This document shows positions 35,801-45,874 of a stretch of DNA of 64,000 nt, in pieces; position 1 is the first letter of the stretch, and each line of letters begins with the position of its first letter. A model generated the notes under the pieces. The model ran no database searches. It was not told the DNA's origin and saw only the letters and a program-made list of their open reading frames with translations. The DNA comes from Aplectana chamaeleonis (Eukaryota; Nematoda; Chromadorea; Rhabditida; Cosmocercidae): positions 1 to 64,000 of the forward strand of contig JAPDOI010000948.1 in NCBI GenBank assembly GCA_029168955.1, read 5' to 3'. The translations under genes were made by a program, and so were the position numbers.

Positions 35801-38800
35801 AAATTTCCGCTCATCACTGATTCCGAGCCGTTTTGGGCTTGTAACTTTTTGAATTCACGTTTAGGCAGGAGTCACTCACAGTTGTATAAATAGTAGCAAA
35901 GGCTTCCTCACAAGGTATAGTCCAGTTTACTATATACATTTACATACGAAGCAGGAGAGGTCGGTTGCAGATCTGTGTGCGCGAAACTCAACGCCTTCTT
36001 CTTCTTCTTTGCAGCCACATAGAGGGTTTTGTCATAGGCGGAGGAACTGGGCGACCAGTAGTGGATTCGTCCATAGGTCCATTGGTGTCAGCGTGGTAGG
36101 TCTCTCCGGACAGTTGAATAAATGTGCGGTATCATGGCCGACGATACCGCAGTCCGGGCACACATCAGATTTGCTGCTGTCAATCTTGCTGACATAAGAC
36201 ATTAGTATTGTAGAGTGACCACAGCGTAATGATGCGAGCGTGCATCTCGCCCTTCTTCCGAGTTGAGATTCTGAGGTGCAGACGGGGGGCGGTATATCTC
36301 CTAGTATAGGATTTATGGCCACCTTCACAAGATGACACCGTACGAACTTGGTGTGCTCCTCGCGCAAAAGACGGAGTCGTTCTTGCTGTGAGTCGTGCCA
36401 TCTTTGCAAATTGACTTTGTTTGGAGCATCGGCGAATGGCTTTCTTATACTTCTCTCTCTCACGGGGTTTAGCACTCTCCACGACGGGTGATTTGGTTGT
36501 TTTATAATGTTAATGCGGAATTGCTGGGCCTGGAGCTGACAGTGCTCCTTCACTGGTAATAGACGGGTCTCAGCATGCAGGTGCTCGATTGGGGAACTCC
36601 TTGCGCATCCGGTGGCGATACGGAGAGCAGCATTTTGTACTCGTTGCATCTTTGTCCAGGAGGATTCTGAGACGAGATGCTGCCAAACCGGTGCGGCGTA
36701 CTCCAGGGCGGGCTGCAGAATTGCCTTATACGTTGTGAGTATAGTCTCCTTGCTGCTACCCCACGAAGTGCCGCCCAGGGCCCTGAGAACGTTGAGCTTA
36801 GCTTTAACGACTGCCTGCTTCTGCTCTGTATTCTTATGAAACTTTAGTGACGGATCGAGCACAAGACCGAGCAGCTTTGGAAAGCGAGCAGCAGGCAAAC
36901 GGTCTCCATCCCACACGACATCCGGATGAGCGCTGTGCTCGGATGGGTCCGTCGTGAGAACGGACACTGACGACTTGGCTGCAGAGATACTTAGCATCTT
37001 GCGGTCGAAAAAGCTCTTTAGTGTGATCAGGTACTCGTTGATCTTATTGGCGGCCACCTGTAAGTCCCGATCTCGACACATGATTGTTTTGTCATCGGCA
37101 TACGCGACGACCTTGATGTCCTGTGGAGGCTCAGGCATATCTCCGAGGTACAGATTGAAGAGGGCTGGCGATAGAACTCCGCCCTGAGGGACTCCAGCTG
37201 CCATAGGAATACTGTTGGAGACATGGTTCTGAAACATGACTCTTGCCCGCCGACCTTTAATAAAGGCCGATATCCAGCGCTTCTGCCAAGATGGTATTGA
37301 CGACTCCAGAATGTTGCTTGACAGGACTCCAAGGTTAACCGTATCAAATGCCTTGGTGAGATCCAACGCAACAGCTACAGTTCTCAATGGCTTGTTAAAG
37401 TTGAACCCGTCGATAGCATAGCTGGTAATTTCTAGCAACGCCGTAGTTGTGGAATGTAGCCTCCTGAACCCATGTTGAAACAACTGCTTCTCGTTGTGCT
37501 CCGCTAGATCCTTGACAATGAGCTTTTCGGCCACCTTGGCGAAAGGTGACATCAAGCTAATGGGACGATATCCCTTTACTGATGACTGAGTTTGCCAGGC
37601 TTGGGCAACGGGATGACGTTGGCTGTCTTCCAGTTTTGCGGAATAGTGCAAGAGCTAAACGAAGTGTTAATCATATCAACGATGAGCGGAAGGATCTCAG
37701 TCGGGAGTTTCTTCAGTACAGCAGGACAAATGCCGTCCGGACCGACAGCTTTGGAGTTCCGCATGTCGCTATAATCTTATCTACTTGCGCCACAGTGAAC
37801 GCATCGGCCGTGCTCATGAGCGGGAGGCGGCACAGCTCTCTTACTGTCACTCTATTTTGCGGACCTCGCCTTGTACTCGTGACAAAGAAACTTTTACCGA
37901 GAGAGTAGGCGGCTTCCTTTCCTGACTTGAAAACGTTATTACCGAACTCAATAGTGGAGATGGTGGCTGGCAAGCTCTTTCCTGATAGTTTCCGAAGCAC
38001 CTTCCAAGTAGCTCCACTGTCCGTCTTGAAATTCAACTGTTCTGTGAATTTTTCCCACTGTTCTTTCTTGTGCTGGTCGAGATCTTTTCTGATCTCACCA
38101 TCCAGCTGAGCGACGACAGGGTCTAGATGGTCAACTGCTCTTCTGGCATCTCTAGTCCTGATTTTCTGAAGAATTTCTCTGGTGACGTTTGGATAGAACG
38201 TCTTAACTCGGCCAACAGGGATAGCCGCCTTCATGGCCCTGCGAATTGCATCATATAAGTGATGCTCCTTCTGGTGCACATTGCCATTCCACGGGTAATC
38301 AGCCGCTAGGCGTAGCGCAACCTCACTGAACAGGCACCAGTCTGCTTGGCCTAAGTTGAGATAAGAACGTTGACGAACACCAGAATAAGGAGCAAGAGAA
38401 TTTGAGAGATCGATGTGCACAAAGACGGGAACATGATCACTAGACAATGTTGTTGAGGTAGACCATGAGCAAGCGTTGGAAAGGTTGGACGAGATAAGAG
38501 TTATGTCTGGGCTAGAAGATCGGCCGTTGGCAGGGAGACGAGTGGGCTGATCATCGTTTAAAATGACCAGGTCGCACTCCTCAGCCCATTCTTCGACTTC
38601 TTCTCCTCTAGCATCAGAACCAAGGGACGAGCAGAAGGTGTGGGCATTAAAGTCGCCCGCGAAAACAACTGATGATAAGAGGGAATAATCGTTGAGTTGT
38701 TTGAGAAGAGGAATGGGATTGTAGGAGGAGGGGCATGAGGTGGTAGGGGGAATATATATGTTGAAAAGAGAAAGGGGTGTTTTAAGAGGGAGATGGATTG

Positions 38801-40778
38801 GAAGGTACTCGAGAGTACCATCCGTGGGGGGTGTTTGGTATGAGGTGGGAGGAGAGAGGATAAAACAAAGGTTGAAACTCCTCCGCCAAGAGCTGACCTT
38901 GGAGCATGGAAGGCAGTGTAGCCCGGGATATTAGGATGAGGATAGGTAGGGGATGGAGAGAGCTTGGTTTCTTGAACCATGATCACGTCTGGATGGTAAG
39001 TACGTGCGAAGAGAGAGAGCTCAGAAAGTTTAGTACGAAGGCCGTTGAGATTGATATGTACAATGGAAAGGGGGCGATTTGAGGAAGAGGAATCAGAGTT
39101 GGTAGGTGAAGAGCATAAAACACAGCGAAAAGCAGAGTTATAATGCCTCACAGAACTGAGACCCGAACAGGAGAGATGCACCCACCTTTGGCATCCGAAG
39201 CACTGGACGCTGGTATGTCTCCTGGTAACATCCTTGCCGCACGTGGCGCATAGGTACTTCTGAGCGGGTCCAGGATTCCTCTCCACGCCGGCCCTTTGCA
39301 GGAGAATCCGAAGGAGAGCTGCGGCCGGCCAGCACCTCTCCCATGACAAAAACCCTCTTCGCGGAGGGGGTGACGTCGGTTTGCATAGAGGTGATCTTCT
39401 TTCCTCCACACTGCCACGGCGTGAACGTACGACATCTCGGCAGCAAACTAAACGCCACATACTCGCGACCCATCAAGCGGGAGCAGTCGATTCGCATTGA
39501 GGTGGATGCACATGATCTCCAACCGACCGCTTCTGCTTCGTCTGCAGATGTATACGTTTTGATATATTAGGCCATACCTCGTTTTGCTCATTTCGTACTA
39601 CGCCAAAATGGTTACCCTTGTCAGTTTATTAGAATAGACGGAAAAAAAACTTCATAATAATATGTGGTGGCGTCGAAAATTCTGGATCAGTAGTGTTGAT
39701 GATCAGCTGTCGCGGACGAGCGTCGAGCGTGCGAGCGCCGCACCGCGTTGGACTAAAATTCCCGGCGCGACTCTACGTATAACATGTTCATCGAAAACTC
39801 GATTATAGCGGGGCTTTAATTGCATGACACGCCCCTCCGTTCGCGACCATTGGGCGGCTGATGACAGCTGACTCCGTCCCCGCCCCGCCCCGCCTCTTTC
39901 GTATGTGACGTTGGTCCACGATACATCCATCTAAATGAGCACTCACCGCGTTCGCACTCTAGCACTTTTTTATTGACCATTTCTAAGGAGCGAAAAATTG
40001 TATGTGGCGATTGCTCAAGAGTTATTCATATACGTATTTGTGCTTTAGGATAGGTGAGGTAACTGTGGGTGAAACGTCCGTCATTATTGCAACCGCCTCC
40101 CCTCACAGGACTGATGCGTTACATGCAACCGAAATGGCTATTGACGTGCTCAAAAGCTCAGTGCCAATCTGGAAGAAGGTGAGATATTCATCGTTCATAT
40201 TCTTCTTGACTTCTTGTAATTCTAGTACATTCTTCGAGGGTTATTTCCTTGCTGAACAAGGGCCAGCTTTCGTACGGTTGAAAGCTTTTTCCTCAGTTAT
40301 TCGCTTTTGAATGGAACTGCTCTTTCTCTCTGCAGAGAAAGACCCTCTGTTTTGTAGCGAAGTTTCCTCCGTTCCGATGAATGGGCATTAGCCCTACCGA
40401 GAACCCTGTCGGTAAATCCGGGCTGCACTCTGTTTCAATCGTATATCGAAAGTCAGAGTTTCTCTGCTTACCAAAGCCGTTAATGCACTCAATCGGGGGT
40501 TGATGGAATATGCGCGAATCCAATCTGCATTTCTTTGTAGGAAGTGTATGAGGATGGAGGCTGCTCTTGGAAGGAGAATGGTGAATGGGGTTCTGGACAA
40601 CGATCTGCGGCGTCGACAGAGGAGAAGAGTTTTGCCGAAGCGAGCAGGTATCTATCATAGTGTTCTATGTCTCTCCTGAATTGCCCGCGTATTCGTCAGG
40701 TTTAGGACGAGGGATGCTAACCGCAAGGTTTTCTGGCTGCGACAAATGGTCAAGCAGATGAAAACCAAACCATCCTGA
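32837..40778 (+). CDS. MOCS2B: Molybdopterin synthase catalytic (large) subunit, MOCS2B/MoaE
   Basis: Transfers sulfur from the small-subunit thiocarboxylate to precursor Z (cPMP), giving molybdopterin for the molybdenum cofactor; cytosolic heterotetramer. Exons: 32837-32919, 32975-33083, 33154-33224, 40049-40178, 40541-40647, 40700-40778 (192 residues; human about 188). Seen: [96 protein letters not shown]; and VPIWKKEVYEDG, holding the conserved Lys pair of the active site. It ends [15 protein letters not shown], stop 40776-40778. The intron after 32919 has a GC donor (AACAG/GCAATT), needed to give the family's conserved Ser-Pro junction. Exon 6 starts ATG straight after a CTTCAG acceptor, in phase with exon 5 of the kinase. 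A second acceptor at 32844-32845 is also in phase. Intron 8 (33225-40048) is invaded by transposons. The C-terminal extension (exon 10 end, exon 11) is less certain. Confidence 0.92.
34560..34975. repeat. Minisatellite of about 24-36 bp units (GTCCTGCACACTCCCAG)
   Basis: CCTGCACACTCCCAGTGAAG, GTCCTGCACACATTCC and similar units recur about 12 times. The long frames on both strands here (repeated CAGSVQ-type peptides) are a result of the repeat and are not called as genes. Confidence 0.75.
35150..35640 (-). pseudogene. 3' end of an RTE-type retrotransposon reverse transcriptase
   Basis: The - strand translation gives [20 protein letters not shown], then [20 protein letters not shown] and [14 protein letters not shown] (35590-35376). 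In another frame it continues with [20 protein letters not shown] and NDQREDG, the characteristic C-terminus of nematode RTE elements, around 35330-35225. One frameshift separates the two parts. It is nested in the hAT-like element, so it inserted after that element or was carried by it. Confidence 0.85.
35995..39500 (-). pseudogene. Near-full-length non-LTR retrotransposon (zinc finger, endonuclease, RT, C-terminal CCHC-like)
   Basis: Order on the - strand: 39460-39290, N-terminal region ending in a 2A-like GVERNPGP (39266-39286); 39230-39110, a PHD/RING-like Cys/His cluster ([28 protein letters not shown]); 39080-38450, APE-type endonuclease ([24 protein letters not shown], [19 protein letters not shown]); 37770-36900, RT ([49 protein letters not shown] catalytic Asp pair); 36150-36060, [19 protein letters not shown]. 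It ends at 36032 and is followed by a GAA-type microsatellite tail at about 35995-36012. Frame breaks near 38880, 37765 and 37590 interrupt a single long frame. Long intact stretches (539 codons) show it is recent. It lies antisense in intron 8 of the MOCS2B unit. Jockey/CR1-side clade is inference. Confidence 0.9.
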
Positions 40779-42334
40779 TATCTCGTCTAACGTTGGACAA
40801 TTTATTTTTGGTCTTTACTGGTCATGGAAATTGCCTTTTGCATTCACTCGTGTTCAGCTAGGAGGTTGACGAACATGTGTAGCTGTTTGCAGGCTGGTGC
40901 TGCATAAGATTGATCTTAGGCGATTTTCGAAATCCGGACCGGAAAGACACATTCCGGGGGTCGCATTCGGACTTCGAGATTCGCTTAGGAGAAACAAGCT
41001 TCTTTGATCTGTGTAAGAACTTACTAAGGTGTGCATGTCTTCTTCCCAGCTTGATCTATTTGATGAATCCCATCTTCTAAATCCATGTCAGGATTTTTGT
41101 TGTTGAATCTCTGTAGGTGTTAGGACCATAGGTCATCATCATCATCATCTGTGAGAAAGTGTTTCTGGTCTTACACGATTGTGTTTCTAACGCATTTATC
41201 AGTTAAAGTTGGGTTGGTTTTGTCACACTGAAACATTGACATTTGGAGAATAGGTTTAATATTGTTGCGAGGGCTCGTCTTCAGGCGCGGTACCTGGCTG
41301 TGGTTCCATATCACACGAATTTGTAGTCTTCATGGAAGAGTAAAAATCACTTGAGTCATTTGCATTCTTTCACGTTTGTAGAGGTACTATCAGCCTGTTG
41401 TGATGCTAACGCGTGATTGTTATATTTCCATTTATTTGTTAATGTCTCACTTGATACGTAAAGTATCGTTGTTACCAGCATGACCTCTACCTCACACATT
41501 TCGTCCCTGTAGATTGCATGTTTATGAAGTGAAGAAATAAAAAGTATTGAGAACTAAAGAATGACTTTTGGATAAGAGGTGTTTCGGTTGTGATAGGCAA
41601 AAAATGCAATAGTGGCTGCGCCGATTTTGCGCTAACCTTCCGTGGGGAACGCAATGTCTCACTAGGATCCATGCCGACGGTATATGTGAAAGGATTAAAC
41701 ATGAAGTTCTCGGCGTTAATCGATCCGTTTTGAGGATGCGCTGGGCACTTCTTCCATTCAAAACCGTGCAAACTTTCAAAGGCGGTGTCCACGATTTTAC
41801 TCGGAATCGATGGGTGCAGGGTTCATGGCAGCAGCAATATCGAAAAAAAGAGCCCCAAATAGCCCTACCCTGTCCTCAACTTCTGTGTAAAGCGCAGTCC
41901 CCGCCCACTGCCCTCAACGGCCTTAGATCGAAACTAGCAGAGGAAAAATCGACTCCGAGAAGAATATTATACTCAAATGGGACGAATTTGTGTAATCCGT
42001 GCATAATGGGGAATGGCTTGATGATTCGATAATCTTATGTTTTCTTGAAGTCAATTTTTCCGTAGTTTGCTTTGATCAGTAGCCGTTTAGAGGAGTGGGC
42101 GGGGATTGCGCTTTACACGGAGGTTCGAGCCGTGCGGGGCCATTTGGGCTCTTTTTACTAGTTTTTGGGCATTGCTGTGGCCATAGGCCCCGAACCTTTC
42201 GAATTTCGGTGAAAACTCGGGAACTGCCCTTAGTGGTATGGTATACTTTGTCGCTGAATTGAGCGACAGGCATGCAATCTAACACAAAGCGTGATGGGAG
42301 CCGCATCGAAGCAACAACAGCGGCCGTCGTAGTA
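40779..42334. other. 3' flank of MOCS2B and repeats
   Basis: An AATAAA at 41535 could serve as a distant poly(A) signal, with no nearer canonical one noticed. A half copy of the TAATGAGAC palindromic element lies at about 41610-41675, and a family-1-like terminus (AAAGGCGGTGTCCACGAT) at about 41778-41795. A GGAACTGC/CCATGAACCC-containing sequence near 41800-42260 looks like internal MITE sequence. No gene supported. Confidence 0.4.
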
Positions 42335-42869
42335 TCAGGTTGTCCGATAAGTTCTTGCCGTTTTTTAAAATTTTTTATAACTTTATTTTTAAACATAAAA
42401 TAACAACAATTTAATCAATAATGTATTCTCCGTTGTTTGTTATGACTTGCTTCTGTGTGACTTATGACTTGTTATGTTATGTTATGTTATGACTTGCTCC
42501 TGTTATGTTATGACTGTTATGACTCAGAAATTGCCACTTTTGAACTTCGCAAACCAATATCGAGCAGTTCTCTCAGCTATGGCACCCTCTCCGTATACGG
42601 CACAAATCTCTCTAGCAGCTTCCGTGGCTTTGGCACCTCGGTTAAACGCAAAAGTAGATGGTGTCGAAAATGCTCGTTTTTGTCGACTTGACACTCCATT
42701 TAAATGCTCTAAAAATTAACAAAAACTAATCGAAACAAAAAACCAAATAGACTTTCTTGTAGAGCGAAAAATTCTCTCTCGAATAACACAAAACGTTGTA
42801 CCAAAAATTTCATTTCGATCGCTAATTTTTTAATTTAAAAAAACGGCAAGAACTAATCGGACAACCTAA
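42335..42869 (-). mobile_element. Internally deleted mariner element with transposase N-terminus
   Basis: TA duplications at 42333-42334 and 42870-42871 flank 30-bp terminal inverted repeats (TCAGGTTGTCCGATAAGTTC... / ...GAACTAATCGGACAACCTAA, both continuing with CTTGCCGTTTTTT). Read on the - strand, about 42690-42520, a mariner DNA-binding start is visible: AFNRGAKATEAAREICAVYG followed by GAIAERTARYWFAKFKSGNF, after a frameshift near residue 17. The catalytic domain is missing, so the copy is a 535-bp deletion derivative that could move only with an outside enzyme. It is a different mariner lineage from the relic at 13.9 kb. Confidence 0.9.
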
Positions 42870-42871
42870 TA

Positions 42872-43907
42872 ATAGATGTCGCGTGTGGGTCGCAGCGACG
42901 TGTCGCGGAGAGCTGACATTCTGCAAATGTGCCATAGTCTGTCGCTACCACTGTCGCTGTGCAGTGCACTGCGACAGCGACAAATTTAAAGGGCGGGAGG
43001 CGGTCGCTGTCGCTGAGGCAGAGCGACGCGACCGTGTGTCGCGAAGGTATTCCATACCCCTTATAGTGGGCACTTCCTTCAAAACAAGTCAGAGCTCTTA
43101 CCTTCCCATATCTGGTATCAACTTACCGACCTCGGAGGGATAGCGGGCTGGGTTAGACTTGATCGAGGATGGATCACTTGATCGAATCGGTAGACAGTTT
43201 CGTTGAACACCTTTAAAAATGCTTCCAACTCCTATGGGAACTGCTGCCTGCCTGGATGGAGGCGAAAGATATGGATAGGTGTGGTGAAGAATGATTGTCT
43301 CGGCATTGAGATGCAATTCAGGCGTGACGTCTTCCTGGACAGGAAAAGGAATAGCGACAAATGGATAGATTATGCTTAAACTGCCGAAGTACCATAGAGA
43401 GAGAGGGTCCCCTTGTGGACATCTTGAGGCGCCGAGAATAGAAACTACCGCCTGAAATTTCTCCAGGTTATTTGGGGCGCTAAAAACGATTACGGGGTCC
43501 AACATTGGTTTTAAGCAAGACTAAGGTACGGTACGGCGGGCATAATGACAATCAACTTCGGCAACCCACAAGTAAACGTCTATAACTCCGTTCGAAGAAA
43601 CTGAGGGCAACTATAATGGTCAAATTATAATTTCTCGTTAAAAATTGATTAGACGAAGATGTATTCCATCCGGATTGGCCAATTTCTCCAAGTCACTTTC
43701 CCCTGACGGGTATGCCACCAGCAGGGGGCGACTTTGGCACGCCACTTCCGATGATGCATCGGCCTCAGTAATGGCAAGATGAGCGATGAATTTCAATATA
43801 TAGCCTCGTTCTCTCTTCACTTTTGAGCCTCCCTCTCTCCATTGAGATTTGGATGGTGGTCACAATGTGTCCAAACCGCGAAAAGTGCTGTGATTCGCGG
43901 TAGCCAG
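42872..43907. other. No gene recognised
   Basis: Begins with a GTCGCAGCGACGTGTCGC-type repeat (42890-43045) related to 61690-61750, probably the other half of the element interrupted by the mariner copy. The remainder has no supported exon. Confidence 0.4.
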
Positions 43908-44496
43908 TAGACTATGTCAACGAGTATTCGGAAAACGAATATTCGGCCGAATAAACGAATAATCGAATATTCGAATAATTCGATTATTCGGAAAAGTCAA
44001 TTTTTCGAATAATTCGTTTATTCGAATATTCGGAAAAGTCAATTTTTCGAATAATTCGTTTATTCGAATATTCGAACGGCCCAATATTCGAATATTCGGC
44101 CGAATAAACGAATAATTTCAGAAAAATAAGAAGCAGAGTCTCCGGCACATGTCCATTTTTGCGGTCCAGAGGTGAAATGTCCCCGATCAAACTGGTAGAA
44201 AGTTCGAATATAATCGGAATACTCCAATATAAAACATGAGATAGTCAGAAACCTAATGGTGGAGTATCTCGCTCAGCACCGAATTCGTGAGCAGACGTAA
44301 CAGATACTGTTTTTCATCTAATGGAGTATGTCCCAAACAGATTCGAGCGATGTTCCAGAAACGGCTACCTTACGCTTCTTGAGTATTACGTAATACTTAA
44401 TTGCCATGAATTTAGGTCAATCGCTGCAGCTTTGAGCCAGTTCTTATTAAACATTCACCTTATATTTTTGCAGAGGTAAAATGTCTCCAACCAAAC

Positions 44497-44688
44497 TGGG
44501 TGCTATCTTAGCGGTGGGGGGCCACTATGTCTGGGCGCACTTGGCCCGCCCATTTTATCGTGCCGCACTAAATTTGAGCACCTACTCGGATTTTCCCTCC
44601 CCCGCACAAATCAGGAGTGATTGCGGCACGGAAAAATGTGCGTGGTCATGTGCGATGCAACAGTGCCCCCCCCGCTCAGATAGCACCC
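44497..44688. mobile_element. MITE, second copy of the 23747-23935 family
   Basis: Begins TGGGTGCTATC and ends with TAGCACCCTA. It shares CGTGCCGCACTAAATTTGAG and AAATCAGGAGTG with the first copy. Confidence 0.75.
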
Positions 44689-44868
44689 TAAACTGTTAGG
44701 AAATTCGGATACTGTTTGTAGATATTGTTTAGAAAATCCAGAGAATTTGGATTTCGTTTAACAACTACTCATAGACAGTGGTAAATGTTAGTTTGGATAC
44801 TCTTATGATATAATGTGGAATGTATTTTTCGTGGAAGTACATTGGCATAGCTTAGATCTATGTAATAC

Positions 44869-45521
44869 TACTCGGACAGTCGGGGCTTAGTACGTCGGCA
44901 CAATACCGTTAGTACGCCGGCGCAAAGGGATCGGCAGCACCTGTGCTGCAGCTGCTGGTAACAGCAGGATATGCTGGCAACGACCAGGAGCTCCTGTTGC
45001 TTGTGCTGGCGTACTAACGCTTTGTTTATCGTGGCAGGCGTGCTATTGCCAGCCCCTCTCTCCTAGTGTCTGCTGACACTCTTCCATTGATTTGTCTAAT
45101 ACGATTGAACATTGCAGCATCCTCTGGTACGACGGCGGCGGGTATATAAGGCGGCCAGTCTCGTTGAGGGGGTAGTTGGCCGTTTGAGGCCAGTCCGACG
45201 AGGTGACCTTGTGTCACTGTTCGGAAGTTAATTTTTGGAACGCTGAGGGGATCATCCCCATCGCGAGTGAAGCCTCCTGGTTGCGGACCGCGGCGAGGAT
45301 GTTCTCCTTGCTGCTGGCCGTGACAAGAATTATATCCAACACCGGTAAGGAGGGTGGCAGTCCAAACTCTGTCGATAATGAGCGTTAGTATGCCAGCATA
45401 CGTTGGCAGGATATGCTGCCGCAACCAGCAGCTCCCGCACACAACGAGCGTTAGTATGCCAGGTTTGCCCTGGCGTACTAACGGTATTGTGCCGACGTAC
45501 TAAGCCCCGACTGTCCGAGTA
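44869..45521. mobile_element. Long-TIR element nested in the hAT-like element
   Basis: ACTCGGACAGTCGGGGCTTA, then GTACGTCGGCACAATACCGT and TAGTACGCC at the left match in reverse complement to the right end at 45520 with near identity over about 50 bases. Weaker inversion (CAGCAGGATATGCTG, CGTTAGTA) continues inward. TA occurs at both flanks. The near-identical arms suggest recent movement. It contains the open frame 45442-45026. Confidence 0.8.
45026..45442 (-). CDS. 138-codon open frame inside the long-TIR element, unknown
   Basis: An uninterrupted frame from ATG at 45442 to the stop at 45026 encodes a Gln/Pro/Arg-rich start (GQQQGEHPRRGPQPGG) and a composition-normal second half (VPKINFRTVTQGHLVGL, YIPAAVVPEDAAMFNRIRQ, RVSADTRREGLA). 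I recognise no domain and no transposase catalytic motif. Its first 25 codons overlap the inverted arm, so the real start, if it is translated, is probably later. It could be a captured host exon, an element-specific protein, or chance. Confidence 0.35.
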   Translation of the reverse strand: MCGSCWLRQHILPTYAGILTLIIDRVWTATLLTGVGYNSCHGQQQGEHPRRGPQPGGFTRDGDDPLSVPKINFRTVTQGHLVGLASNGQLPPQRDWPPYIPAAVVPEDAAMFNRIRQINGRVSADTRREGLAIARLPR

Positions 45522-45874
45522 TATAAAAAAAAGGTCAAGAAAGTTGGAAGTGCCGCGAACGGTGGTTTGATTATGCGTACTCGGTCCGTACTTCTTATTC
45601 GAATACTCGCGATTTTGGCTGAATTTTCGAATTATTCGTATTCGAATCATTCGAATAATTCGATTATTAGGAAGAGTCAAATTTTCGAATAATTCGTTTA
45701 TTCGAATATTCGGAGCAGTCAATTTTTCGAATAATTCGTTTATTCAAATATTCGGAGAAGTCAATTTTTCGAATAATTCGTTTACTCGAATATTCGAAAG
45801 AGTCGATTTTCCGAATAACTCGTTTATTCGAATATTCGAAAATTTTTATTCGTTTGATATACTCTAGTAGCCAG

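Larger units (their letters stand above)
34326..35819. mobile_element. hAT-like non-autonomous element with TTCCGATTTCCGA words
   Basis: A perfect 8-bp target duplication ATTCCGAG flanks it (34318-34325 and 35820-35827). Ends are CAGGGATGAGCGGAA and TTTCCGCTCATCACTG, in the same mould as the elements at 18.4 and 57.0 kb. Both subterminal zones are packed with TTCCGATTTCCGA-like words (34340-34460, 35700-35800). The interior carries a tandem repeat and a piece of an RTE-type retrotransposon and no transposase. It sits in intron 8 of the MOCS2B unit. Confidence 0.88.
43908..45866. mobile_element. hAT-like element with TATTCGAATAATTCG word arrays and nested elements
   Basis: A perfect 8-bp duplication GTAGCCAG lies at 43900-43907 and 45867-45874. 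Terminal inversion is TAGACTATGTCAACGA at the left and TCGTTTGATATACTCTA, as its approximate reverse complement, at the right. Both ends carry arrays of about 43-bp units (TCGAATAATTCGTTTATTCG plus AATATTCGGAAAAGTCAATT) at 43925-44110 and 45600-45850. The interior holds a MITE (44497-44688) and a long-TIR element (44869-45521). No hAT transposase is visible; superfamily is inferred from the 8-bp duplication. Confidence 0.75.

Noticed and set aside
41139..41155. (ATC)n run as a possible regulatory repeat
   Set aside because: Only five units; ordinary microsatellite with no context.
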